From NCBI RefSeq assembly GCF_030161415.1, contig NZ_BSSU01000008.1, positions 153,951 through 217,950 of the forward strand: a DNA stretch of 64,000 nt, given 5' to 3'. A model generated the notes under the pieces. The model was not told where the DNA came from, made no database searches, and saw nothing but the letters and a program-made list of their open reading frames with translations. The stretch comes from Thalassotalea eurytherma (GTDB lineage Bacteria > Pseudomonadota > Gammaproteobacteria > Enterobacterales > Alteromonadaceae). The translations under genes were made by a program, and so were the position numbers. Of the stretch, positions 53,843-63,739 are shown piece after piece (the first letter of the stretch is position 1; the number at the start of each line of letters is the position of its first letter).

Positions 53843-56342
53843 TTAGCGATGCTCCTATCCTCACGTAAAATATACCCGGCTCAGCAAGCCAATCATTAGT
53901 GTTAATATCCCAAAACGACATATCTCTTGGTTTTATAATGATGTCTACCGATTTGCTTTCACCAGGTTCTAAATACACTTTACCAAACCCTTTTAACTCA
54001 TTTTCTGGGCGCTCAACACTTGATTTAACATCATGCAAATAGAGCTGGATAACTTCTGCTCCAGCTCGTTTGCCAGTATTAGTAACCGTTACACTAGCAA
54101 TTTGCGACTGCCCTTGTTTTACTGACTTATGTTTTAATGTCAGGTCTGAATAGGCAAAGTTGGTATACGACAAGCCATGGCCAAAGGAAAACTCAGGGGT
54201 GATTTTTTGCTGTTCAAACCAACGATAACCAATGAACACGCCCTCTTTATAAAGTGACTCTTGAGCATTGTAGTCGTTTAACGCAATTGGCGCAGTATCT
54301 TCAAGACGCTTTGGTAAGGTAATTGGCAGTTTGCCGGAAGGGTTTGTTTTACCTAATAACATATCAGCAAATGCATTTCCTGCTTCCATACCTCCATACC
54401 AGCCCCATACAATAGCGTTGGCCTGCTCGGCCCATGGCATTTCTACCGCTGAGCCCGCAACCAGAAATACAACCGTATTGGGATTGGCTTCAACAAGCTT
54501 TGCGATCACTTCATCTTGTGAGCCTGGTAACTTCATGTGCGCGCGATCGATTGCCTCTCTATCATCACCATGAGATAAACCGCCAAAATAGATAACAGCA
54601 TCGGCTTTTTTCGCGGCGGCTAAATAGACAGATTCATCGGTAAATAAGTCATTTGGCGCATCCCAACCTAAAGTAAACTGACCTTTACCTGAATAAACAA
54701 TATCAAAGTTGTAGGTTTGCCCTGCCTTTAAATGGATACCCTGGCTCAATTGCGTTAGCGAAGATGTATCACCAGCTAGAACGGCGTCACCATTAACCAG
54801 CAATTTAAAACTGCCATCTACATTCGCTTTAAGTAAATGCTCGCCCGACTCCATCGGTTTAATTTGCGCCGACATTTTGATATGGCTAACATCACCTTGT
54901 TTTGATTCAAATTGACCATTGACAATCCAGTTTTCTTCAAGCGTTGTAGTCATTGCTGAATCTTGGTAACGAACCAACGTCCACGCGGGGGTACCTGTCC
55001 AATGTTTACTCGCAATGTAATCAGCGGCTATTGGCATTAACTTGCTCGAAGCTGCTCTCATGACTTGGATGTTGGCTTGTCCCTTGAGCGCGTTTTCAAG
55101 CCCTTGTAATGGGGTAATTTCATATGGCGTTTTTACTTCTGAAGAACCGCCTCCTAGGCCATGCACTTTGTCTGCATTTGGACCCAACACTAAGACATTT
55201 TTCAGCTTCTTGTTATCCAGTGGCAAGACACTGCCTTCATTTTTTAATAGCACAACACCTTCGCTAGCGATTTGTCGGGCAGCTAGCTGATGTTTTTTCG
55301 TGTTTCGCTCGCCAGTTAAGCGTTTATCATCAAGCAGCCCTACGCGAAGCATTAAACGTAAAACACGTTTCACTTTATCATCTAGCACTTCAACGGGTAT
55401 TTCACCGTCGTTAATCATCTTTAATAATGGCTTGGCAAAAAAGTAGTCATCATAACTACCGACATTCGTGCCCATTTCTAAATCTAAGCCATTCATCGCA
55501 GCATCATAGGTATTAATGTCTACATTCCAGTCGGTTAACAAAACTCCATCAAAGCCCCATTGCGTTTTTAATATTTCTTTTACTAAATGCTTAGATTGGT
55601 TTGCATTGGTGCCGTAATATTCGTTGTATGCCCCCATAATGGAATATATACCACCTTGCTTAACGGCAGCTTCAAAGGCAGGTAAATAAACTTCTCGCAA
55701 GGTTCTTTCATCGGGTTTAGCGTTAACACCAATACGATTGAGCTCTTGGGTATTGAGAGCATAATGTTTTGCATTGGCGGCAACATCTTGTGATTGAATA
55801 CCTTTAACGGCTGGTACAACTAAACTTGCTGCTAAAAACGGATCTTCCCCCATATATTCAAAGTTTCGACCATAAAGTGGCAGTCGGGCTAAATTAACAC
55901 CGGGACCTAGAATAATATCCTTGCCACGATGTCGAGCTTCAGCGCCTAATACCTTGCCATGCAAACTAGCCATGTCGATATTCCAACTTGCGGCAACAGA
56001 TGTTAAATGAGGAAGGTAGGTAGCGTAATCATCATCCCAACCAGCTGGCGACCAACTATCTCTCTCTATTTGATAACGCACACCATGAGGCCCGTCAGAA
56101 AGCCATAGCTCAGGCAAACCTAGTCGCTCAATAGCATTAACGTGAAACTTACCACTAGCGTGTACTAGGGATATTTTTTCTTCTAACGTGAGTTGTTTAA
56201 AAATGTCTTCGACAGTTTTTTCAACACCCAAAAGTCGTGCTTGTTGATGCTCCGACAAGTAACTCAAATCAATTTCTGCATGGCCGCTAGTCACTAATGA
56301 ACAGCACACCAGTGTCATGGCAATTTTTGTTAAAGACGTCAT
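53805..56342 (-). CDS. GH3 beta-glucosidase with PA14-like domain, exported
   Basis: About 845 residues. A signal peptide is followed by the GH3 barrel: RLGLPELWLSDGPHGVR, LGPGVNLARLPLYGRNFEYMGEDP, KHYALNTQELNR, and the nucleophile Asp271 in GVLLTDWNV. The second alpha/beta domain (DKVHGLGGGSSEVKTP) is interrupted by a PA14-like insert (about 430-590, HLLKANVDGSFKLLVNGDAV). A fibronectin III-like domain closes the chain. The start at 56342 has AGG eight bases upstream and follows the CBM9 gene stop by eight bases; the frame reaches 56390. It probably removes terminal glucose from exported beta-glucosides and belongs to the sugar operon. Confidence 0.9.
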   Translation of the reverse strand: MTSLTKIAMTLVCCSLVTSGHAEIDLSYLSEHQQARLLGVEKTVEDIFKQLTLEEKISLVHASGKFHVNAIERLGLPELWLSDGPHGVRYQIERDSWSPAGWDDDYATYLPHLTSVAASWNIDMASLHGKVLGAEARHRGKDIILGPGVNLARLPLYGRNFEYMGEDPFLAASLVVPAVKGIQSQDVAANAKHYALNTQELNRIGVNAKPDERTLREVYLPAFEAAVKQGGIYSIMGAYNEYYGTNANQSKHLVKEILKTQWGFDGVLLTDWNVDINTYDAAMNGLDLEMGTNVGSYDDYFFAKPLLKMINDGEIPVEVLDDKVKRVLRLMLRVGLLDDKRLTGERNTKKHQLAARQIASEGVVLLKNEGSVLPLDNKKLKNVLVLGPNADKVHGLGGGSSEVKTPYEITPLQGLENALKGQANIQVMRAASSKLMPIAADYIASKHWTGTPAWTLVRYQDSAMTTTLEENWIVNGQFESKQGDVSHIKMSAQIKPMESGEHLLKANVDGSFKLLVNGDAVLAGDTSSLTQLSQGIHLKAGQTYNFDIVYSGKGQFTLGWDAPNDLFTDESVYLAAAKKADAVIYFGGLSHGDDREAIDRAHMKLPGSQDEVIAKLVEANPNTVVFLVAGSAVEMPWAEQANAIVWGWYGGMEAGNAFADMLLGKTNPSGKLPITLPKRLEDTAPIALNDYNAQESLYKEGVFIGYRWFEQQKITPEFSFGHGLSYTNFAYSDLTLKHKSVKQGQSQIASVTVTNTGKRAGAEVIQLYLHDVKSSVERPENELKGFGKVYLEPGESKSVDIIIKPRDMSFWDINTNDWLAEPGIFYVRIGASLNDIRLSQSFELN

Positions 56343-56349
56343 TGACAAC

Positions 56350-57120
56350 CTACTTTTTTGACTTAATAAGTTTGATATCACCAAACACATCTGCCGTGAT
56401 ATAGCCTAGATTTTTATCACCGTTTACAGGTGTGATTTTATGAGAGCCCATAAAGTGTTCTCGCGTTTCAGAACCATCGTTATCACAATAAGCGAGCATA
56501 AAGCCAAGCGTTTTACCTTCATTAAGTGGTACGCGAGTTCTCATTTTGCTGTTAGGTACAAACCTATCGTTATGCACTTCAATAGCGACTTCCCAAATAA
56601 CCTTATAAGGTGGCGTAGATTGGCGTTTCCACTGACTGTTGATGTGTCGATTAAGCAATAAGAATGGACCATTAGGCGCGTCTTCAAAGCCAATATCTAC
56701 CGCTTGGTTATCCAGTGCTATGTGATAGGCAAAAGCATTAAAATTAAACTGATGATTACCGCCCGAATGGTCTTCATCGATGAAAATTTCAAGACAGTCA
56801 TCATCCCAATACTTTTCTAATGGGTTGGCATGCGCGTCAAATAAAACATCATCTTGAATTTCAGCGAGTAAATAGAGGTAGTTCTCATCCCATAACAATT
56901 TATATTGCCCACTAAAATCTTCCGCTGTTGGTATCTCACCAACGATATGATGCTCTAACGATCGCCAAGATGCTTGTTGCCAAACAGACTCACTCGCCTG
57001 ACCATCAATAACAATTAGTTGTGACGTATATGGCACATCGTCAGCAGCAATAGCTTGAGGAAAAGAAGCGGATAGTAGCAATGCTGATGACGTTAAAACG
57101 GAATTAATTAGTTGCTTCAT
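56350..57120 (-). CDS. exported CBM9-like carbohydrate-binding protein
   Basis: A 256-residue exported protein with a signal peptide (1-25, ending AIA) and a single CBM9/DOMON-like beta sandwich: GQASESVWQQASWRSLEHHI, DENYLYLLAEIQDD, KYWDDDCLEIFIDED and TRVPLNEGKTLGFMLAYCDND are family marks. Such single-domain proteins occur in loci for sugar use and may bind a sugar end. Its start overlaps the gluconokinase stop by 17 bases and its stop is eight bases before the GH3 start, so it is part of the operon. Confidence 0.8.
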   Translation of the reverse strand: MKQLINSVLTSSALLLSASFPQAIAADDVPYTSQLIVIDGQASESVWQQASWRSLEHHIVGEIPTAEDFSGQYKLLWDENYLYLLAEIQDDVLFDAHANPLEKYWDDDCLEIFIDEDHSGGNHQFNFNAFAYHIALDNQAVDIGFEDAPNGPFLLLNRHINSQWKRQSTPPYKVIWEVAIEVHNDRFVPNSKMRTRVPLNEGKTLGFMLAYCDNDGSETREHFMGSHKITPVNGDKNLGYITADVFGDIKLIKSKK

Positions 57121-57637
57121 GAGTAAGTATGCCTTGTGTTTTCATATAGTTAATTGCTAACGCTAGTTGTTGTTCGGTGGCGTCTTCAACAGCTAATGTA
57201 AAAATTAAGTTTTCATCTGGTGTTAACGGTTCAAACAGCGCTAATTGACTCGTTAACATATTGGGTGATGCAAAATGAGATTTTCGTGCATTCATTCGTT
57301 CGGCGATAACACTAGGCTCTCCCGTGAGTAACAAGCCTATTGCACGATTACTGGCAGCCATGAGTTGTTTTCTTTGTGCGGCTATTAACCCTGAATACGC
57401 AAGAACAGTGATGCCACTCGCCTCATGTTGCAGATAATCAGATAAACGAGTGATCCAATGAGCCCTCATGACTTGGTCAATACTCTCACCGTCTTGCATA
57501 ACCTGTTTTGCGGCTTCACTATGAAAGTCGTCAGCATCAACATAACTACCGCTAACACGTTCTGCCAGCGCTTTAGCAAGGGTACTTTTTCCTGTTGCGC
57601 TGATCCCCATCACTAAAATAGTACAATCGTTATTCAC
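57104..57637 (-). CDS. gntK: gluconokinase
   Basis: A 177-residue GntK-type kinase (EC 2.7.1.12) that makes 6-phosphogluconate from gluconate. Walker A is GISATGKST, followed by YVDADDFHSEAAKQVMQDGESI, the GntK signature, and YSGLIAAQRKQLMAAS. GGAGG six bases before a GTG at 57637 fixes the start; the longer open frame to 57697 lies inside the GH94 gene and lacks a site. It overlaps the GH94 gene by eight bases, so gluconate is probably produced by that enzyme. Confidence 0.9.
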   Translation of the reverse strand: MNNDCTILVMGISATGKSTLAKALAERVSGSYVDADDFHSEAAKQVMQDGESIDQVMRAHWITRLSDYLQHEASGITVLAYSGLIAAQRKQLMAASNRAIGLLLTGEPSVIAERMNARKSHFASPNMLTSQLALFEPLTPDENLIFTLAVEDATEQQLALAINYMKTQGILTHEATN

Positions 57638-60023
57638 TTGGCCTCCTTGGCAAATCAACACGCAATTGGTAGGTTTTCCCTGCTTCAATTGAATCAATTC
57701 GAGGATGTTTTAGCTGTTGTTCGTTAAGCCAGATTTTCGTTTCATCAATCTCTATTTGTTGATAAGAAAATTCAATCGTTGCACCTCTAAAGTTGCGCGT
57801 ACCTGTCAACGTAGGCAAAGAGCGAGGAAGTTTTGGCTGAATAAGCAAACCTTCTTTGTTACCTTTTAATCCACAAAGCTCTTCGACAACACAACGATAA
57901 ACCCAGGCTACCGTTCCAGTATTAAATAGGTGACTAGATTTTCCAGCATAGTCAGGGAACTGATGATAAGCACCACGATAGTAATTAGGGATAAAGCTTG
58001 GCAATTGACCTCGAATAAGTTGATCCGCCTCGCTCGGCAACATTTTAGATAGCACCGAGAAAGCCATGTCATATTCACCAATTTGGTATAAAGCGTAGGC
58101 ATAAAACACACTTGCGTGATTGTATACAGAGCCATTTTCAGCAACACCTGGAGATTTTTGTGTAATACGGCCAATCCCCTCATCCATTGCCGTATAACTT
58201 GGTGACAACATCATGACGCCATAAGGTGTTAACAACTGACTTTGCACGGCGTTTAGCATACTGTACTGTTTAGCTGGTGAAACGGCTTGGCTTAACAGTG
58301 CCCAGCTTTGTGGATTAAGGTAGATTCGTCCTTCTTCATCAGCTTTTGTACCAAATACTCGGCCATGATCATTGATACCACGTGCATACCAATCACCGTC
58401 CCAACAATGCTGATTGACTGCATGATTAAGTGCCTCTTTTGCTTGGGTAAATCGCAAAACGTTAGCTTGGCAGCTATTCTGCTGTGTTGAAGACACATAG
58501 TTTTTAACGATAGTTACAAAGCAATCAATACTGTAGGCACAAGCTAACGAAAGCCAACTTGAGACACCTTTTCCTAAATGCCCTACCATATTCATCGGAT
58601 CGCACCAATCGCCTTGGCTAATATAACAAAGCCCGCGTTCGTCTCTTTGTAAGAGCAAGTAATCAATCGCTTTTTCTAAATGCGTTAATACCGAATCTTG
58701 CTGTTCACTATCTAGATAGCCACACCTATGATGTAAAATATCGACATCATTCGTCTCATCTAAATAACACAACAAGCAGATCGCTAACCAAGCGCTATGA
58801 TCGCTATGAGGCACTTGATTAATGTATTTCAACTCGGCGTCTGGATTAAGCAAAATGCCATCTGGCATTTCACCAGTGATGTGTTGTTGTGAAATAGCGG
58901 TTAAAAAAGCCTGTTTGGCCCTTAATGGCGCTAAAAAACTCATCCCCATGTTGTCTTGCAAATAATTACGGGTTTGCGGATCTGTCGTGAGGCGGTTGGT
59001 TACGCCATGCATATTTATTTGTCGTGGTAACCAATGATTGATGTAATGAAACAACCTATCATCGCCAGAAAGACTAACACTCGTTGAACTGAATTCTTCT
59101 TTTCCATTGCTGTCGATGGTGCTAAGAAAGTTTGCTGATATTTCTTTGATGGCATTTTCATCTTTTGCCGGCCCAAAAAGCCATGTATTTTGAAAGCGTT
59201 CATTCGGTGCTAAAGCAAGGTTATACTGCAGACAACCACAGGCTACTTGATATTGTGTGCCCTGATTAGGTAGTTCACTTTGCACGATAGCATCAGGCAG
59301 TGTGAGACCGCCCTCGCCTTCAAACAATTGCTGATTGGCTAACCATGCATCAGCTTTGCCTTGAGACCATAAGAATGTTGTATCTTGCAATGACTGGTGT
59401 TCGTAATATTGCTCAACCTTTTGATACGGCGTAATTGATTTGGCGACAATCGCGTTTAGTTGTGGGCAAAAATCAGCTTGTTGATTCATCCATGACTGAT
59501 AGCCAATCGTGAAATAAGGATATAACGCTAAGTTTTTGTTGACCTTACTTTGATTAACAACATGAATCTGCCAACATTCTACGACCGCATCATTGACAAG
59601 TTGAGCGGTAATTTCAAACGACACTTCTTGATGGATTATGTGCCAACAAATTTCATTGTTACGTTGTGAGAACTTAAAACTATCGAGGGTTTTACGCATC
59701 GGCTCGTGAGGTAACGAAAATACCTCTTGCGTATCAAGGTCCTTTACATAGAAAAATCGACCGGGATGATGAGCATAATAATGATGTTCAGGTTGAATAA
59801 ACGTTTTAGCTTCTAAGCTAGGGCCATGACTATATTTAGCAGGCTCTGGTTGCATAAACTGACTGATAGCAAAGCCGCGGCAATTTAATTGCAACAACAT
59901 ATCTTTGTTATAAAGGTAACCATTAGCATGAGGCATTTTTTTGGCACAATGTAAGCTGACATCATCAGCTGAAACACTCACTAATGGTGTTATTGCCCTG
60001 TGGATGTTGTCATGTTTAGCCAT
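57630..60023 (-). CDS. GH94 phosphorylase, probably cellobionic acid phosphorylase
   Basis: A 797-residue cytoplasmic phosphorylase of family GH94: an N-terminal beta-sandwich (about 1-270), a linker and an (alpha/alpha)6 barrel. The catalytic block reads QGDWCDPMNMVGHLGKGVS (Asp472, Asp475), in which WCDPMNMVG replaces the GDWNDGMN of cellobiose phosphorylase; I associate this variant with cellobionic acid phosphorylases (EC 2.4.1.321). Such an enzyme gives glucose 1-phosphate and gluconate from cellobionate. The next gene is gluconokinase and the previous is a transporter, both overlapping by eight bases, which supports the call. A different beta-glucosyl aldonate remains possible. Confidence 0.82.
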   Translation of the reverse strand: MAKHDNIHRAITPLVSVSADDVSLHCAKKMPHANGYLYNKDMLLQLNCRGFAISQFMQPEPAKYSHGPSLEAKTFIQPEHHYYAHHPGRFFYVKDLDTQEVFSLPHEPMRKTLDSFKFSQRNNEICWHIIHQEVSFEITAQLVNDAVVECWQIHVVNQSKVNKNLALYPYFTIGYQSWMNQQADFCPQLNAIVAKSITPYQKVEQYYEHQSLQDTTFLWSQGKADAWLANQQLFEGEGGLTLPDAIVQSELPNQGTQYQVACGCLQYNLALAPNERFQNTWLFGPAKDENAIKEISANFLSTIDSNGKEEFSSTSVSLSGDDRLFHYINHWLPRQINMHGVTNRLTTDPQTRNYLQDNMGMSFLAPLRAKQAFLTAISQQHITGEMPDGILLNPDAELKYINQVPHSDHSAWLAICLLCYLDETNDVDILHHRCGYLDSEQQDSVLTHLEKAIDYLLLQRDERGLCYISQGDWCDPMNMVGHLGKGVSSWLSLACAYSIDCFVTIVKNYVSSTQQNSCQANVLRFTQAKEALNHAVNQHCWDGDWYARGINDHGRVFGTKADEEGRIYLNPQSWALLSQAVSPAKQYSMLNAVQSQLLTPYGVMMLSPSYTAMDEGIGRITQKSPGVAENGSVYNHASVFYAYALYQIGEYDMAFSVLSKMLPSEADQLIRGQLPSFIPNYYRGAYHQFPDYAGKSSHLFNTGTVAWVYRCVVEELCGLKGNKEGLLIQPKLPRSLPTLTGTRNFRGATIEFSYQQIEIDETKIWLNEQQLKHPRIDSIEAGKTYQLRVDLPRRPSE

Positions 60024-61407
60024 TCACTTTACCCTCAGGCAATGCTTCATCATCGACTTGATCTTGTGAAAATATTTCAGCCTGTAATTCACTGACTTTT
60101 TCGTCAGACAACGGATAAAGCTTAATGATTATTACAGCAAACACCGCAAATACACCGGGAATAATCGTCATCAGTAAAATGATACCTTCGTTTGACTGAG
60201 CCGATTGCGCTTGGTTAGCAACATATCCCATTGAAGCAAGTAAATAGCCAATAAGTGCGCCAGCTAGCGCTCCACCTAATTTTTGAGAAAAAGCGGCGGC
60301 AGAAAACACCATCGCAGTGGCTCTGCGTCCTGTTTTCCATTGCGAGTAGTCAGCGGTATCTGCGTACATTGAAAAAACTAAAGGTGACTTAGGTCCAAGA
60401 AAAAATCCGATTAAGGCTTGAGTAACAAACATCAAAGGAATTTGATCTTTATCGATAAAGTAAAAAGCTGCCGACAACACCGAGACCAAACTCATCAAAA
60501 TTAATAACAGGGTTTTCTTATCAAAAAAACGCATCATGATCGGTGTACTGGCCGCACCAAGCGCTAGTGCAATTAGGTAGGTCATAGAAAAGCTACCAAT
60601 TAAATCAGGCCGTTCAACCACATACTTAAAGTAAAACGTTCCCGTAGAAGCGCGTAAGGATATTGTCAGCATAATGACGAGTGCTAGAACAAATAACACG
60701 AGCCAAGGTTTATTATTTCCAAGATCCTTTATGTCTTGTATCACACTACTTTGTTGATGCTTTGGCGGAGAGATACGCTCTTTAGTTGAAGCAAAAGTAA
60801 TAAAAAATAATGCTGCGGCAATCACACCGTAAACCGCCATTGTTAATTGCCAACCTAATTGTTCATTACCATTACCTAAATAAGCGACCAATTCGGGTGT
60901 CATGTAGGCAACTAAACTTCCCCCCGAAAATGCACCAATAAAACGAAAGCTCGTTAGTGATGTGCGCTCTTTGGCATCTGCAGTCACTACGCCTAATAAT
61001 GCGCCATAAGGCACATTAATAAAGGTATAGGTCAGCATCATAAAAATATAAGTGGCGTAAGCCCAAATAATCTTACCTTCTTCGTTTAAATCAGGCACTG
61101 TAAAGGTAAGCACACCAGCCGCAGCAATAGGAATAATGCCCCAAATAAGATAAGGCCTGAATTTTCCAAATCGCGTTTTAGTTCGGTCAGCAATCGCCCC
61201 CATGATAGGATCAGAAAACGCATCGATAATTCGGGTGACCAACATCATGGTACCAACAACCGCTGGATGTAAGCCAAAGACATCGGTGTAGAAAATAAAG
61301 AGAAACACATCGAAAACACGCCAATAGAAATTTGACGCGACATCGCCACAGGCGTAGCCAACCTTTTCTTTTAAAGAAAGGTGATGGGAACTTGTATTCA
61401 AGGACAT
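60016..61407 (-). CDS. GPH-family sugar transporter (MelB type)
   Basis: A 463-residue inner-membrane symporter of the glycoside-pentoside-hexuronide family, with 12 helices. SLKEKVGYACGDVASNFYWRVFD and DAFSDPIMGAIADRTKTRFGKFRPYLIWG are the family marks, the latter with the cation-site acidic residues. It is the first gene of the operon transporter-GH94-gntK-CBM9-GH3-ADP-ribosylglycohydrolase. It probably imports the aldobionic acid or disaccharide split by the GH94 enzyme, with H+ or Na+. A LacI-type operator half-palindrome lies 122 bases upstream. Confidence 0.88.
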   Translation of the reverse strand: MSLNTSSHHLSLKEKVGYACGDVASNFYWRVFDVFLFIFYTDVFGLHPAVVGTMMLVTRIIDAFSDPIMGAIADRTKTRFGKFRPYLIWGIIPIAAAGVLTFTVPDLNEEGKIIWAYATYIFMMLTYTFINVPYGALLGVVTADAKERTSLTSFRFIGAFSGGSLVAYMTPELVAYLGNGNEQLGWQLTMAVYGVIAAALFFITFASTKERISPPKHQQSSVIQDIKDLGNNKPWLVLFVLALVIMLTISLRASTGTFYFKYVVERPDLIGSFSMTYLIALALGAASTPIMMRFFDKKTLLLILMSLVSVLSAAFYFIDKDQIPLMFVTQALIGFFLGPKSPLVFSMYADTADYSQWKTGRRATAMVFSAAAFSQKLGGALAGALIGYLLASMGYVANQAQSAQSNEGIILLMTIIPGVFAVFAVIIIKLYPLSDEKVSELQAEIFSQDQVDDEALPEGKVNG

Positions 61408-61528
61408 AAAACTTCCTTTTTCAATTTTTATTATCAGTTTTATTTAACGACGTATGTTTAGTTCCCCACCTAAACGAAACATTCGCGTTGATATTTTTAT
61501 TGCGCTCATCTATTCATCAATATAAAAA

Positions 61529-61542
61529 TGTAAGCGCTTTCA
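61529..61542. promoter_or_regulatory. LacI-family operator
   Basis: TGTAAGC-GCTTTCA is a nearly perfect 14-base palindrome (one mismatch) around a central GC, the usual form of LacI-family operators. It lies upstream of the transporter gene, the first of the sugar operon. No LacI-type regulator gene is in the window. Confidence 0.65.
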
Positions 61543-61614
61543 TCTCGACATTTAAAAGAGTAACTGCTGTCTAAAAAAAAGACAAGAAAATTAGCAAAAT
61601 GTTTTACGAGCAAT

Positions 61615-61643
61615 AAAAAAGCCGCGAACAATGTCGCGGCTTT
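61615..61643 (-). terminator. rho-independent terminator of gltX
   Basis: AAAGCCGCGA pairs with TCGCGGCTTT (ten base pairs, six-base loop) about 20 bases beyond the gltX stop, with six T on the minus strand. Confidence 0.9.
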
Positions 61644-61663
61644 AATAAGATTATTACTAGATA

Positions 61664-63076
61664 TTAGCTATTTGCGATTCTTTCTGCCACAACAGCTAAA
61701 GCCATATCAATACGAGCCAATACTTTATCTTGAGGTAATAAAGCTAAGGTAATATCTAATGAAGGTGAGTTACCAGCGCCAGTTGCTGCCACACGCAATG
61801 GCATACCTACTTTACCCATACCTACTTCTAATTCACTCGCAGTCGCATTAATTGCTTCATGAATAGCTTCAGGCTGCCAGGTATCAAGTGCAGCTAACTT
61901 TTCTTTTACTAACATTAGTGGCTGTTGAGCAACACCACGTAAATGCTTTTTAGCTGCAGCAGCGTCAAATTCAGTAAAGTCTTGGTAGAAGTAACTTGAT
62001 ATTTGCGCCATTTCTTTTAACGTTTTAACGCGATCAGCTTGTACGTTAACAATGTCTTCCAAAGCTGGACCATTGTCAGTTGAAATACCTTGGTCAGCCA
62101 TATGCCATGCTAAATGTTTAGCAACATAGCTTGGAGCCATTGTTTTCATGTAATGTTGGTTTACCCAAATCAGCTTATCAGTGTTAAATGCTGAAGGAGC
62201 GCGGTTACAGCCAGTTAAGTCGAATAACTCAATCATTTCGTCAATCGAGAAAATTTCTTGGTCGCCATGTGACCAACCTAAACGTACTAAGTAGTTTAAT
62301 AACGCTTCAGGTAAGTAACCATCATCACGGTATTGCATTACGCTAACCGCACCATGACGTTTCGATAAACGCTTACCGTCATCACCTAAAATCATAGGAA
62401 TATGAGCATAATGAGGTACTTCAGCACCTAAAGCTTTTAAAATATTAATTTGCTTAGGTGTATTACTAATATGATCGTCACCACGCACAACATGCGATAC
62501 TTTCATATCCCAGTCATCAACAACAACCGTTAAGTTATACGTTGGAGAACCGTCAGAGCGTGCAATGATAAGATCGTCAAGCTGACTATTACTAATTGTA
62601 ATATCACCCTTAACGATATCGTTAATCACAACGTCACCATCTAATGGGTTTTTGAAACGAATAACATAAGGCTTGTCTTCAGGATAGTCAGTGCGATCAC
62701 GCCACATACCATTGTATTTTTCAATTTCACCTTTGGCTTTTGCTTCTTCGCGCATTGCTTCAACTTCTTCAGCGGTGCAGTAACAGCGATATGCGTTGCC
62801 TGATTCAATTAACTGAGTGATAACTTCTTTATAACGATCAAAGCGCTCTGTTTGAAAATATGGGCCTTTATTCCACTCTAGATTTAGCCAGTTCATCCCT
62901 TCAAAGATTGCATCAACAGATTCTTGAGTTGAACGTTCTAGGTCGGTGTCTTCAATACGTAAAATAAAGTCGCCGCCATTTTTCTTCGCATATAGCCAAC
63001 TGTATAAGGCTGTGCGAGCACCACCAACGTGAAGATAGCCTGTAGGGCTAGGTGCAAATCGTGTTGTTAAAGTCAT
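61664..63076 (-). CDS. gltX: glutamyl-tRNA synthetase
   Basis: GluRS (EC 6.1.1.17) charges tRNA-Glu. The 470 residues match the E. coli-type length. The HIGH-like motif is in [20 protein letters not shown], the KMSKS-like motif in [13 protein letters not shown], and CYCTAEE holds the paired Cys of the zinc region. [21 protein letters not shown] is part of the acceptor-binding region. It is transcribed alone away from the tRNA-Val genes and ends in a strong terminator at 61615-61643. Confidence 0.97.
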   Translation of the reverse strand: MTLTTRFAPSPTGYLHVGGARTALYSWLYAKKNGGDFILRIEDTDLERSTQESVDAIFEGMNWLNLEWNKGPYFQTERFDRYKEVITQLIESGNAYRCYCTAEEVEAMREEAKAKGEIEKYNGMWRDRTDYPEDKPYVIRFKNPLDGDVVINDIVKGDITISNSQLDDLIIARSDGSPTYNLTVVVDDWDMKVSHVVRGDDHISNTPKQINILKALGAEVPHYAHIPMILGDDGKRLSKRHGAVSVMQYRDDGYLPEALLNYLVRLGWSHGDQEIFSIDEMIELFDLTGCNRAPSAFNTDKLIWVNQHYMKTMAPSYVAKHLAWHMADQGISTDNGPALEDIVNVQADRVKTLKEMAQISSYFYQDFTEFDAAAAKKHLRGVAQQPLMLVKEKLAALDTWQPEAIHEAINATASELEVGMGKVGMPLRVAATGAGNSPSLDITLALLPQDKVLARIDMALAVVAERIANS

Positions 63077-63270
63077 ATTTTGCTCACAAAGTATGTTTAA
63101 TAAGCGAGTTGCTTATTAATAAATAGGGATAAAATTGCGCGCTATTTTAACAAGCTATTTGGTTTAATACATCTTTATCTTGGCTTTGTTGAAAATACGT
63201 TGAGAAAACAACCAAAATGTTGAAATTTAAAGCGAACGAACAGTTTTTGAAAAAAAATTATCTTAAGTTG

Positions 63271-63298
63271 TTGACAGTCTATCGTGACCCCCTATAAT
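63271..63298 (+). promoter_or_regulatory. sigma-70 promoter of the tRNA-Val cluster
   Basis: TTGACA (63271-63276) and TATAAT (63293-63298), both perfect consensus, are separated by 16 bases and followed by a GC-rich discriminator (ACGCCCCCAC) before the first tRNA at 63315. Such a discriminator is typical of promoters under stringent control. Confidence 0.92.
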
Positions 63299-63314
63299 AC
63301 GCCCCCACAGAGAC

Positions 63315-63390
63315 GGACGATTAGCTCAGTTGGGAGAGCACCGCCCTTACAAGGCGGGGGTCACTGGTTCAAGCCCAGTATCGTCCACCA
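63315..63390 (+). tRNA. tRNA-Val (UAC), copy 1
   Basis: A 76-nt cloverleaf with encoded CCA: acceptor GGACGAT/ATCGTCC, D-arm GCTCAGTTGGGAGAGC, anticodon stem CCGCC/GGCGG with loop CTTACAA (anticodon TAC), T-loop TTCAAGC. It is the first of four identical copies behind one promoter. Confidence 0.97.
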
Positions 63391-63417
63391 CTTCTCTGTG
63401 ACGTTTATTTTCTTATC

Positions 63418-63493
63418 GGACGATTAGCTCAGTTGGGAGAGCACCGCCCTTACAAGGCGGGGGTCACTGGTTCAAGCCCAGTATCGTCCACCA
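63418..63493 (+). tRNA. tRNA-Val (UAC), copy 2
   Basis: Identical to copy 1 over all 76 bases, 27 bases further on. It is followed by the spacer CCACTATTCTTGAA and a degenerate tRNA-like copy. Confidence 0.97.
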
Positions 63494-63522
63494 CTATTCT
63501 TGAAATGGTGGTGAAAATGGAT

Positions 63523-63609
63523 AGACGAAATAGCTGGATAAGGGTGAGCAGCTTCTGCTCTTTACAATGCCCCAACCAATCACTGGTATAAAGCCAGTAT
63601 CGTCGACCA
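63523..63609 (+). pseudogene. degenerate tRNA-like copy A
   Basis: Eighty-seven bases start with AGACGA and end with CTGGTATAAAGCCAG (a T-arm-like hairpin), then TATCGTCGACCA. GACGA/TCGTC of the acceptor stem and the end CCA are kept, as is CTTTACAA like the anticodon loop. The D-arm and anticodon stem are lost and replaced by the hairpin GAGCA-GCTTC-TGCTC. It cannot fold as a normal tRNA. Confidence 0.75.
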
Positions 63610-63637
63610 TAAAAGAAAGTAAACAATATTTTGATAT

Positions 63638-63713
63638 GGACGATTAGCTCAGTTGGGAGAGCACCGCCCTTACAAGGCGGGGGTCACTGGTTCAAGCCCA
63701 GTATCGTCCACCA
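63638..63713 (+). tRNA. tRNA-Val (UAC), copy 3
   Basis: Identical to copy 1 over all 76 bases. It starts 220 bases after copy 2, so tRNA plus spacer plus degenerate copy form a repeat unit. Confidence 0.97.
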
Positions 63714-63739
63714 CTATTCTTGAATAGTGCAAAGTTGAT

